From the NCBI RefSeq assembly GCF_003797185.1, contig NZ_RKMH01000011.1:62001-126000 (forward strand): a stretch of DNA of 64,000 nucleotides, read 5' to 3'. The notes beneath the pieces are model-generated. The model searched no databases. It was given only the letters and a program-made list of their open reading frames with translations, and had not been told where the DNA came from. Below are positions 16,377 through 24,315 of the stretch, piece after piece. The stretch is from Gordonia oryzae. Its GTDB lineage: Bacteria > Actinomycetota > Actinomycetes > Mycobacteriales > Mycobacteriaceae. The first letter of the stretch is position 1. Every line of letters starts with the position of its first letter. The translations under genes were made by a program, and so were the position numbers.

Positions 16377-17309
16377 CTACAGATCGACATGCACCCCGGT
16401 GAGCTTCTCCGCGCACTCCCACAGCTGCCTGCCCAGTGCGGGGTCGGTGGCCTTCTCGGCCAACGGGATCTGGACCGGTGGACCGCTGAACCCGATGGCG
16501 CCACGCGGGCCGTAGTACTGACCACCGAGAACCGCCGGATCGGTGGCGGCACGCACGGTGACGAGCGACCCGCCGGAGGCTTCCATGATGAAGGTGCGCC
16601 GCAGCCAGCGCAGTGACGGTGTGGTGAACAGCCACTGCAGGACTGCGTTCTGATCGCGCATGACACCGGACTGTGTGGCGCCGGGATGCGCGGCCACCGA
16701 CAGGGCACGCTGCCCGGCGCGGGTAAGTCGCCGCTGCAGTTCGACCGCATACACCAGCTGGGCGAACTTGGCGCGGGAGTAGGCACGCGCGGCGGTGAAC
16801 CCGCGGTCCATGCTCAGGTCATCAAAGTCGATGAGACCCGCGCGATACACCTTGGAACCGACCGTCACCACGCGCCCGGCCTCGGCCGCGGTCACCGCCC
16901 CGAGCAACAAGGCGTTGAACGCGTAGTGGCCGAGAAAGTTGGTGCCGAAGTCCATCTCGAAGCCGTCCACGGTGAGTTCGCGACGCTGGCGCATCAGGCC
17001 CGCATTGTCGACGACGATGTCAATGACCGGGTACTCGGCGCAGAGCTTCTCCGCGCATTCCCTTACCGACGCAAGATCACTGAGGTCCAGGCGGGCGATG
17101 TCGAGGTCGGCGTATGGCGTGCTTGCCGCGATGCTGTCACGAGCCTCGGCTGCGGAGCGAGGGTTGCGGCAGGCCAGTACCACCCGCGCACCCAATCCGG
17201 CGAGCTGACGTGCGGTCTCCAACCCGATCCCGGAGTTGGCGCCGGTCACCACCGCCACCCGCCCGTGCTGCGAGGGTGCGTCCGCCAGACCCCAACCCTT
17301 ACCGCGCAT
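16377..17309 (-). CDS. Short-chain dehydrogenase (retinol dehydrogenase-like)
   Basis: A 310-residue classical SDR. The NAD(P) motif TGANSGIGLETARQLA lies near residue 20. An arginine after the second strand (LACRNPRSAAEA) suggests NADP preference. The motif VDNAGLM replaces the usual NNAG. The catalytic VTVGSKVYRAG serine and YSRAKFAQ tyrosine/lysine are present. The long C-terminus (PALGRQLWECAEKLTGVHVDL) matches mycobacterial retinol-dehydrogenase-type SDRs. ATG 17309 was chosen from the homology; the same frame stays open far upstream, antisense to the next gene, without SDR features. It is divergent from the lipoprotein gene. Confidence 0.9.
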   Translation of the reverse strand: MRGKGWGLADAPSQHGRVAVVTGANSGIGLETARQLAGLGARVVLACRNPRSAAEARDSIAASTPYADLDIARLDLSDLASVRECAEKLCAEYPVIDIVVDNAGLMRQRRELTVDGFEMDFGTNFLGHYAFNALLLGAVTAAEAGRVVTVGSKVYRAGLIDFDDLSMDRGFTAARAYSRAKFAQLVYAVELQRRLTRAGQRALSVAAHPGATQSGVMRDQNAVLQWLFTTPSLRWLRRTFIMEASGGSLVTVRAATDPAVLGGQYYGPRGAIGFSGPPVQIPLAEKATDPALGRQLWECAEKLTGVHVDL

Positions 17310-17402
17310 CGTTGCCCCCTGACCTGTGGTGTGCCCTTTGGGTATCACACAGCGTAATTGTCGGTACCGGGATGGGCGGTTCCGACGCGATGGCGACACA
17401 AT

Positions 17403-18377
17403 GTGGAGGTGCCGCCCGAGTGTGTACCCCCGTCGCCGTCGCGTGTCACGCGAGTGCGGTCGGCACTCGCGTACGCAGTCATGGGTCTGTGCGTCGTGCT
17501 CGGGCTCGCGGCCTGCGCGGGCACCCACGACGCGGCGCAACCCCCAGTGCCCGTGGCACCCGCCGGACTCCGGATTCAGCGCTTCGCCTACCCGGTGCCC
17601 CACCCCGATCCAACTCAGAACTGGATGGATCTGTATCTCCCCGACCATCAACGCCCGAGCCGGATACCGGTGGTGATCCTGATCCACGGTGGTGGATGGA
17701 GCAAGACCGTCGGTGCAGGCAGCTTCAACGTCTTCGCCGCCACCCTCGCCGACCGCGGCGTGGCGGTATTCAACGTCGAGTACCGACGTGTGGGCAGCGG
17801 CGGTGGCTGGCCGAGCACGTTCTCCGACGTCGCCGCCGCTGTCAATGACATCCCAGCCGTGGCCCGGAACTACCCGATCATCGATACACGACGATCCGTG
17901 GTGGTCGGCCACTCGGCAGGCGCCCAGCTCGCGGTATGGACGGCCACCCGCGATTACCGCAACGTCGGTGAACTCGGCGTACCGGTGAGATATCGTCCCG
18001 CGGCGGCGATATCGATCGCCGGGCCGCTCGATATGCGTCGTGCCGCAGCGCTCGGCGACCGCAATGTGATTCGGGTACTCGGCGGCCCGCCGCAGCGGGT
18101 TCCACGTCGGTACTCCGCTGTCGATCCGATCCAGAATCTCGACCCGCAAATCCCCGTACTCGGGATCGTCGGCGGCCTCGACACCACCGTGCCGGCGAGT
18201 CTCACCCAGGATTACCTCACCGCGGACACCGCGGGCGGCGGCAAATCCCGACTCATAATCTTTGCCGGACAAACACATTCGTCGATTGTTTCGCCGTCGT
18301 CGAGAACCTTCGATCGCCTCGTGGACGAGATCGTCGCCGCGGTCGGCCTGGCGGCGCCGACCCACGACGGCCGCTGA
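17403..18377 (+). CDS. Alpha/beta hydrolase lipoprotein (BD-FAE/esterase-like)
   Basis: A predicted secreted lipoprotein of about 324 residues. The hydrophobic N-terminal segment LAYAVMGLCVVLGLAACAG ends in a lipobox with an acceptor Cys. The mature part has the oxyanion-hole motif VVILIHGGGWS, the nucleophile elbow VVVGHSAGAQLAVW (Ser), and a late GQTHSSI His with an upstream Asp in GGLDTTVP, so the catalytic triad is complete. It resembles BD-FAE/carboxylesterase-type hydrolases. The start is uncertain: GTG at 17403 is used, and GTGs at 17409 and 17454 also precede the signal peptide. The substrate is unknown, perhaps acyl esters at the cell envelope. Confidence 0.8.
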   Translation: MEVPPECVPPSPSRVTRVRSALAYAVMGLCVVLGLAACAGTHDAAQPPVPVAPAGLRIQRFAYPVPHPDPTQNWMDLYLPDHQRPSRIPVVILIHGGGWSKTVGAGSFNVFAATLADRGVAVFNVEYRRVGSGGGWPSTFSDVAAAVNDIPAVARNYPIIDTRRSVVVGHSAGAQLAVWTATRDYRNVGELGVPVRYRPAAAISIAGPLDMRRAAALGDRNVIRVLGGPPQRVPRRYSAVDPIQNLDPQIPVLGIVGGLDTTVPASLTQDYLTADTAGGGKSRLIIFAGQTHSSIVSPSSRTFDRLVDEIVAAVGLAAPTHDGR

Positions 18378-18511
18378 TCGAATGCCCGCACACGAATACA
18401 GATTCCACGTGAGCAGACCTCGACCCGAGTGCCGGGTTTTTCGGGCAACGTGGTGCAGTCTGTCTTCGTATGGCACAGCCGCAGTGGTCGAGAGACCACC
18501 GGCGATGCCGC

Positions 18512-19912
18512 TCAGGCGAGGACAGTCTCCTTCTGCTCGGGAGCGGCGCTGAACTCCCCAGCCGGCGCGAACCGGGCCAGCACATCGTCGGCGGGCTCGC
18601 CGGCCACGGCGGAGATAAAGCCCAACACGTCGTCGCGAGACTTCAACGACAGCAACGGATTCGGGTCGGACAGCAGGCCGAACAAAGCGGAGGCAATGTC
18701 GGTGTTCACCGCCGCCGCCGGGAACGCGAGCTCGAGGTGGGTGGCGAAGTCCGGATCGCCGAGGTACAGACGGGTGACCTCGGTGGCCGCGTGACCGCGT
18801 CGCTCCCAGTGCTTTTCGAACTCGTTGATCAGCCAGCGTTCGTCGAGGGCGGCGTTCGGGTCGTCGGCCAACCGGGCGCGAGCCGCCTTCACCAGTTCGG
18901 CGACCTGGATCAGGGCGTTCGCCGCACCCTGACCCGCAACCGGGTCGACGGCGATCGCGGTGTCACCGATGGCGGCGACCACATGACCACTCGCGGTGTG
19001 TCCGACGGCCTTACGAACCGTCGGGGTCACCGCGCCGGTCAGCCAGGAGTACGGGTCGGACTCGATTACCTGCAGTTGCGAGACCACCGGGGCGTCCTTC
19101 GGGAAGAACTTCTCGAAGATGTCGAGGACGGTCTGGCGTGCCGATCGTGCGTCGACGACGTTGTCGATGAGCGGAGCCCACTGCCCGTCGGGCTTGGCGA
19201 ACACGATCAACGACCACGTCGATCCGGCATCCTTGTGCAGGAATGGGCCGACGAAGATCTCACCGTTGTCGCTGTCGAGATTGAACAGAGAGTGCTGCCC
19301 GCCCTCGCGCGAGCGGTAGGCGAATGTGCGTGGGCCGTGGTCGACACCCTCGAGGGTCACCTGCAGAAGCCGGCGCTGCGGCTCGTGATACCGCGTGCGC
19401 GATTCGTCGACCTCGAACAGTGCCGACAGGCCACCCTTGCCGGTGGCCACGAGGGTGACGTCGTGGGCACCGGCGATCTCGTCGAGGCGAGCGGCGTCGA
19501 TATGCCCCACCTCGAGGCGCCCGCCACGGTCCAGGACACGGCCGAGCCGGTCGTCGGCCCGCAAGCGCAGATCCACCGCCTGCGCGACATAGCCGTAGTC
19601 GGGATTGAATGCGAGCACATCGGCGCGCTCCTCGCCGCTACCCGCGTGCAGGCGAACACTGATGCCGGTGGTGTTACCGACCTCGTAAAGATCCTCGATG
19701 ATCTCCTCGTCCCACTCCCGCGGCGCGCCGAACAGCACGCCTACCCCTGTGGCCGGCACCTTGTCACGGAGTTCTTCGCGGTTGCGGTCGCTGTAGAGGG
19801 TGACGTCGAAACCGGCGTCGGCGAACCCGAGTGCTGCGCTGGTCCCGGCCAGTCCGGCGCCCACGATGGCCACCGATCTCCTCGATGCTCCCCCGGTGTG
19901 CTGATCTGTCAT
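18512..19912 (-). CDS. StyA-like FAD-dependent monooxygenase (styrene/indole monooxygenase family)
   Basis: A 466-residue flavoprotein. It begins with the Rossmann motif SVAIVGAGLAGTSAALGFAD, and the C-terminal half carries AIGDTAIAVDPVAGQGAANA, the FAD-ribityl GD motif. The layout matches styrene/indole monooxygenase StyA, a group E enzyme that uses FADH2 from a separate reductase to epoxidise styrene-like substrates. The ATG at 19912 is preceded by AAGGAGAGG about 8 bp upstream; the in-frame ATG at 19969 is less likely. No StyB-type flavin reductase gene is adjacent, so the electron donor must come from elsewhere or the substrate differs. Confidence 0.85.
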   Translation of the reverse strand: MTDQHTGGASRRSVAIVGAGLAGTSAALGFADAGFDVTLYSDRNREELRDKVPATGVGVLFGAPREWDEEIIEDLYEVGNTTGISVRLHAGSGEERADVLAFNPDYGYVAQAVDLRLRADDRLGRVLDRGGRLEVGHIDAARLDEIAGAHDVTLVATGKGGLSALFEVDESRTRYHEPQRRLLQVTLEGVDHGPRTFAYRSREGGQHSLFNLDSDNGEIFVGPFLHKDAGSTWSLIVFAKPDGQWAPLIDNVVDARSARQTVLDIFEKFFPKDAPVVSQLQVIESDPYSWLTGAVTPTVRKAVGHTASGHVVAAIGDTAIAVDPVAGQGAANALIQVAELVKAARARLADDPNAALDERWLINEFEKHWERRGHAATEVTRLYLGDPDFATHLELAFPAAAVNTDIASALFGLLSDPNPLLSLKSRDDVLGFISAVAGEPADDVLARFAPAGEFSAAPEQKETVLA

Positions 19913-20339
19913 GTGTTGTCCTCTCCTTGTCGAACTCGTGGTCCGCCCGGATTCGATGTCGCAGATCACGCGCCGCGCGTGGCCCGAGCGGGCAGGCGCC
20001 AGCCAGACTGCCGCGTCCGCAGGAAGGGCAACAGGATTTTGTTCAGTGCAATCCCATCGGGCCGCCGGCAGGGAAAGATGACGTCAGGGCGACATCCATC
20101 ACAAGAGCACATGTCGGATTTGTGAAATTCATGTGATGTTCTTCACTCGAAACGTATGTCCAGAATCATCCCAGCGACCCGCAAGGGTAGCGCTGATACT
20201 GTGACGCTTGATCACGGATAGATCACGACGGTCGACGGATGCGACGACGCATCCGCACGTCGTCGGCCGTGTCGTGGGAGACCGCCCCCCACGCAGCGTG
20301 GCGATCATCCAGCCCGAGCAGCCGTTCGAGAGTTGAGGA
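19913..20339. other. Divergent promoter region with small hairpin
   Basis: A 427-bp gap between the divergent StyA-like gene and the acyltransferase gene. No gene is recognised. A short perfect hairpin with an 8-bp stem (CGGATGCG) and ACGA loop lies at 20236-20255, about 85 bp before the acyltransferase ATG. The region 20120-20220 is relatively AT-rich and probably contains the promoters. Confidence 0.5.
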
Positions 20340-21566
20340 ATGACGACAGCACTCACGCGCGCGACCACCACCGGCGTGCAGACGCAGGCACCTTCGGCCA
20401 CCGCCCCGTCCGTCGGGCAGCGCTCCAAGCGGGCCTACCTGCACCACGTCGATCTCATCCGCGCGACGACGTTCTCGCTCGTCATCTTTGTCCACTGCCT
20501 CACCCAGACCACTGACGAGTTCACCAGCCTGCCGGTCAACTCCACCTCAATTCTGTTGCACTTCACACGCAACACCTTCTTCGCGCTCACCGGCTTCGTG
20601 CTGATGTACCAGAACTTCGACAAGCGTGACTTCTCGACACTGTCGTTCTGGCGTCGCCGCATCAAGCTCGTGATCTTCCCCTACGTGATCTGGTCGTTCA
20701 TCTACTGGGTCGTCGAGGACATGTGGGTACACGGACGACTGCGCGAGGTCCCGACGAGCCTCAACGAGTTCGGTGCACTCGCGATGTGGGGCCTCTCGGG
20801 CTTCCAGATGTACTTCTTGTTCGTGATGTTGCAGGTCTATCTGCTCTTCCCGTTGGTTCTGTGGCTGGTGCGGGCCACCGTGGGCAAGCACAAGTGGGTG
20901 CTGCTGGCCAGCCTCGCCGCACAACTCGCGATCACTGTCACCATCACCTACTGGGAGCCGCCGGCCTCGATCGCCACGTACTGGTGGCATAACTACGCGA
21001 CCTTCGTCCCGTACCAGTTCTTCATTTTCTACGGGGCCATTGCCGCGGTGCATCGCGACGAGATCGGACACTGGCTGTCCGGTAAGGGCTGGTGGCTGTT
21101 CGGCGCATTGTTGGCCACGGCCGCCCTCGCCCTGGGCACCTACCTCTACGGGGTGTGGTACGAGGGAAAGCCGGTGCACGACTACAATTCCGCGTTCCAC
21201 CCCGCGCTCGTGCCGTTTCTCGTCGTGGCAATGACGTGCCTGTATGCGGTGGCCGCACAGTGGGGTGGGCACTGGCGCGAGATGACGCCGCGATTCGCCC
21301 GTGCGGTGTCGTTCGCCTCCAACCGGTCCTTCAGCGTGTTCCTCTGCCACGTACTGGTGTTGTTCTTCATCCTGTACCCGCAGATGAACGGCAGGCCCGC
21401 GATGCTGGTTCTCGTCGGCGAGCCCTGGAGCACCTTCGTGGTGTACCTGCTGACCCTGGCCGCCTCGCTGCTCCTCGTCGAGTTACTGCGCCGCCTTCCG
21501 GGATCGCTCTACGTGACCGGACGCCCACGCCTGCCGATCCCGATGCCGTGGCGTCGGGATCGATAA
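20340..21566 (+). CDS. Membrane acyltransferase, acyltransferase-3 family
   Basis: A 408-residue polytopic membrane protein with about ten hydrophobic helices after a hydrophilic N-terminus. The first helix YLHHVDLIRATTFSLVIFVH contains the Arg/His pair typical of acyltransferase-3 proteins that move acyl groups onto sugars or lipids across the membrane. Later segments include FFALTGFVLMYQNF, FPYVIWSFIYW, GFQMYFLFVMLQVYLLFPLV and SFSVFLCHVLVLFFIL. A GAGAGTTGAGGA ribosome site lies directly before the ATG. It stands alone between promoter regions. The acceptor is unknown; trehalose mycolates, other glycolipids or peptidoglycan are possible in this group of bacteria. Confidence 0.8.
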   Translation: MTTALTRATTTGVQTQAPSATAPSVGQRSKRAYLHHVDLIRATTFSLVIFVHCLTQTTDEFTSLPVNSTSILLHFTRNTFFALTGFVLMYQNFDKRDFSTLSFWRRRIKLVIFPYVIWSFIYWVVEDMWVHGRLREVPTSLNEFGALAMWGLSGFQMYFLFVMLQVYLLFPLVLWLVRATVGKHKWVLLASLAAQLAITVTITYWEPPASIATYWWHNYATFVPYQFFIFYGAIAAVHRDEIGHWLSGKGWWLFGALLATAALALGTYLYGVWYEGKPVHDYNSAFHPALVPFLVVAMTCLYAVAAQWGGHWREMTPRFARAVSFASNRSFSVFLCHVLVLFFILYPQMNGRPAMLVLVGEPWSTFVVYLLTLAASLLLVELLRRLPGSLYVTGRPRLPIPMPWRRDR

Positions 21567-21964
21567 ATCGCAGAGCTGACCGGGCGCACCAGCGACCACT
21601 GGCCGAAAGCGGGACCGGGCGAGGCGCCTGGTGGATCGTCCTCGGACACATGGCGGTCACGATCGGCGCTACCGACAAAGACCAAGTGGCGCCGCGAAGT
21701 TCGTAGACGGCTCGTAACGATGGGCGGCTATGACTGTCCTCCGCTCGCGAATTCGCCCATCTCACCGACGATCTGGTCTATACGCTGCGTGCGATCCATC
21801 AGCGCGGGCAGCGACGGTGTCGACGGCCGGGCCGGCCCACGCGGTGCGCTCGCCGGACCCGCGGCTCTTCGGATGCCAGCGGCCCGCCCCGCTACCACCA
21901 ACGCCCTGCCGGTGATCCCGCGATCGTAGCCGAATCAGCCCGAAGCATAACCTGATCGGCGCTC
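21567..21964. other. Intergenic stretch without recognisable gene
   Basis: About 400 bp between the convergent ends of the acyltransferase and DUF218 genes. Open frames on both strands are short, lack ribosome sites and have no recognisable motifs. I see no clear terminator. Confidence 0.55.
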
Positions 21965-22567
21965 TCACTGTCCGGTCACCGCAGTCACCAATGCCTTCGG
22001 GCGGGCGAGCAGCGCCTCACGGATCACGTTGCGCGCCTGTGTGATCACCGAGCACTCGCAGCGCGCATCCACACCGGACGCATCGACACCCAGACTGCGG
22101 CACAACGCAATCGCACGCGGGACGTGGAAGTCCTGAGTGATGAGCACCGGACGATCGACGCCGTACACCGTGCGCAGGCGTCGACAGGTGTCGGCGGTAT
22201 CGAACCCTGCGGGATCGTCAACGATCACCCCCGAGGGCACACCATGCCGCTCGAGATAGGCGCGCATCGCCGCGGGCTCGTCTCCTACGTCGGCAGAACC
22301 ATTGCCGGAGTTGATGATACGAACTGCCACACCGGATCGGAACAGATCCAGCGCGGTGTCGAGACGGCCCCGCACGTAGTCACCGGGCTCGTCGTCGGAG
22401 ACCAGCGACCCGAACACGACGAGCGTGGAGCCGCGAGGCACCCGCTCTGGCGCCAGAACACGACCGTGGGCAGCGAAGAACACCCACGTCGCCGCGACGG
22501 TGACGACGAGCTCGACGACGATCAGCGCCACCGGGATCGCACGTCGGACCATGCTCCGCAGATCCAC
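21965..22567 (-). CDS. DUF218/YdcF-like membrane protein
   Basis: About 200 residues. One N-terminal membrane helix (AIPVALIVVELVVTVAATWVF) is followed by the DUF218 fold: STLVVFGSLV, RLDTALDLFRSGVAVRIINS, ERHGVPSGVIVDDPAGFDTAD, VLITQDFHVPRAIALCRSLG. This pattern is shared with SanA/ElyC/YdcF proteins, which are membrane-anchored and linked to envelope precursor metabolism, although biochemical roles are mostly unknown. Start uncertain: GTG 22567 is used, and ATG 22552 is an alternative. It is divergent from the WS/DGAT gene. Confidence 0.8.
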   Translation of the reverse strand: MDLRSMVRRAIPVALIVVELVVTVAATWVFFAAHGRVLAPERVPRGSTLVVFGSLVSDDEPGDYVRGRLDTALDLFRSGVAVRIINSGNGSADVGDEPAAMRAYLERHGVPSGVIVDDPAGFDTADTCRRLRTVYGVDRPVLITQDFHVPRAIALCRSLGVDASGVDARCECSVITQARNVIREALLARPKALVTAVTGQ

Positions 22568-22706
22568 CCGCCCACCGTAACCCGGGCCGCTGATGCGGCA
22601 CCCGGAACCTCCTGCCCCGCATCGAGAGATCTCGTGTGGGCGCCTGCCGCAAGAGGCGGTAGTGTGATGCGAGCCACAGCTCGAGTCAGCAGGAGGGGGT
22701 GGCCGC

Positions 22707-24128
22707 ATGCCCTACATGCCAATCACGGAATCGATGTTCCTCATCGCCGAGACCCGCGAGCAGCCGATGCACGTCGGAGGGCTGCAGCTGTTCGTCCCGC
22801 GCGCAGGCCAGTCGTCGAATCAGCTGGCCGAGGAGATGACCGAGCGGTTCTGCGCCTGTACCGAGCTGCATTCACTGTTCCGCAAACGCCCGGCGAGTCC
22901 GGCCAGCATCATGGGATATACGGCGTGGTCGTTCGACGAGGAGATCGACTTCGACTACCACGTCCGTCGCGCCGTCCTCCCCCGGCCCGGCCGCGTCCGG
23001 GAACTGCTGCGTTACGTGTCGCTGCACCACAGCGCGCTGCTCGATCGCAATCGTCCGATGTGGGAGGTGCACGTCGTCGAGGGTCTCGACGACGGCCGCG
23101 TCGCGCTCTACACGAAGATCCATCACTCGCTCATCGACGGCGTCTCGGCTCTGCGGATGCTGCAACGGGGCCTGTCCACCGATCCCGACGACCGCAACGG
23201 GTCGGCGCCGTGGGATCCGGCGCTCCATCGGCGATCGGGTAAACCCAAGGCGCCGAGCCCTTCCCGCATCCCCGGCCTGTCCGGCGCGGTGGGATTGGCG
23301 AGTGCGGCTCTCGGGGTCGGCGGACAGCTCGTCGGCATGGTCCCCGCCACCACCAAGATCGCGTGGACGGCGATGACCAACAAGGACTTCGCCGCACCGT
23401 TCCGTCCGGCGCCCAAGACGATCCTCGACGTCCCGATCGGCAGTGCACGCCGGTTCGCCGCCCAGCAGTGGCCCACCGAGCGCCTGCGGGCGGTCGCCCA
23501 GCAGATGGACATCACGCTCAACGACGTGGTCATCGCCATGTGCTCGGGTGCGCTGCGGTCCTATCTGATCGACCGCGACGCCCTGCCGTCGGCCCCGCTG
23601 ATCGCGGCGGTCCCGGTGTCTATGCACCTCGGCGGGGCCGACGGCAAGGACGGCAACTCGATCACCGCGATCCTGGCGAACATGGCCACCGATCAGCCCG
23701 ACCCCGAGCGGCGGCTGCACACCCTGGTGAGTTCGATGCGCGAATCGAAGAAGGTGATCCGCGGACTCGCCCCGCTCCAGGCGCTCGCGTACGGCGCCGC
23801 GACGATCGCCTCGCTGGCGTTCGCCACCATCCCCGGCTTCGTCCGGTACACGCCGCCGCAGTTCAACATCATCATCAGCAACGTGCCGGGCCCGAGTGAG
23901 CATATGTACTGGAACGGCGCTCGCCTCGACGGCGTCTACCCGGTATCGGTCGCCATGGAGGGTCTCGCGCTCAACATCACCGTCACCACGACCGCCGAGC
24001 ACGTGAACTTCGGCCTGATCGGCGCCCGTAAGGAATTGCCGAGCCTGCAGCGGCTGCTGACCCATCTCGACACCGCCCTCGAGGAACTCGAGAAGGTCGC
24101 CAATGTCACAACATCCGCTACTGACTAG
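22707..24128 (+). CDS. Wax ester synthase/diacylglycerol acyltransferase (WS/DGAT)
   Basis: A 473-residue protein of normal family length. The catalytic motif HHSLIDG (HHxxxDG) lies near residue 138. Further family hallmarks are MPYMPITESMFL at the start, PMWEVHVVEGL, NDVVIAMCSGALRSYL, and the C-terminal FNIIISNVPGPSEHMYWNGA. The enzyme transfers acyl-CoA chains to diacylglycerol or fatty alcohols, forming storage triacylglycerol or wax esters at the membrane/lipid-droplet surface. A strong AGGAGGGGG ribosome site precedes the ATG. Mycolata usually carry many paralogues, so its specific role cannot be read from sequence. Confidence 0.95.
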   Translation: MPYMPITESMFLIAETREQPMHVGGLQLFVPRAGQSSNQLAEEMTERFCACTELHSLFRKRPASPASIMGYTAWSFDEEIDFDYHVRRAVLPRPGRVRELLRYVSLHHSALLDRNRPMWEVHVVEGLDDGRVALYTKIHHSLIDGVSALRMLQRGLSTDPDDRNGSAPWDPALHRRSGKPKAPSPSRIPGLSGAVGLASAALGVGGQLVGMVPATTKIAWTAMTNKDFAAPFRPAPKTILDVPIGSARRFAAQQWPTERLRAVAQQMDITLNDVVIAMCSGALRSYLIDRDALPSAPLIAAVPVSMHLGGADGKDGNSITAILANMATDQPDPERRLHTLVSSMRESKKVIRGLAPLQALAYGAATIASLAFATIPGFVRYTPPQFNIIISNVPGPSEHMYWNGARLDGVYPVSVAMEGLALNITVTTTAEHVNFGLIGARKELPSLQRLLTHLDTALEELEKVANVTTSATD

Positions 24129-24315
24129 ACAGTAAGTTACTAGCGGGTATTCTTTCCTGGACAACTCTGCAGACCGACCGCACGCTACTTAGGTCAGCCT
24201 TGGCAGCGCTTGCACGTCCTCGGCAATTACGGTTAACCCCTAGTAGACGTCGGACCCCGCGCACGTCAGCCCGCGCCGGAAGGTCTCTAGACAACCAGAG
24301 AGGGGCCGTGACGCC

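Noticed and set aside
16377..18476. 699-codon minus-strand frame as one large protein
   Set aside because: Only the part from 17309 is an SDR. The rest is antisense to the lipoprotein hydrolase gene.
22872..24164. Minus-strand open frame of 430 codons
   Set aside because: Antisense to the WS/DGAT gene, which has clear catalytic motifs. The shadow has none.
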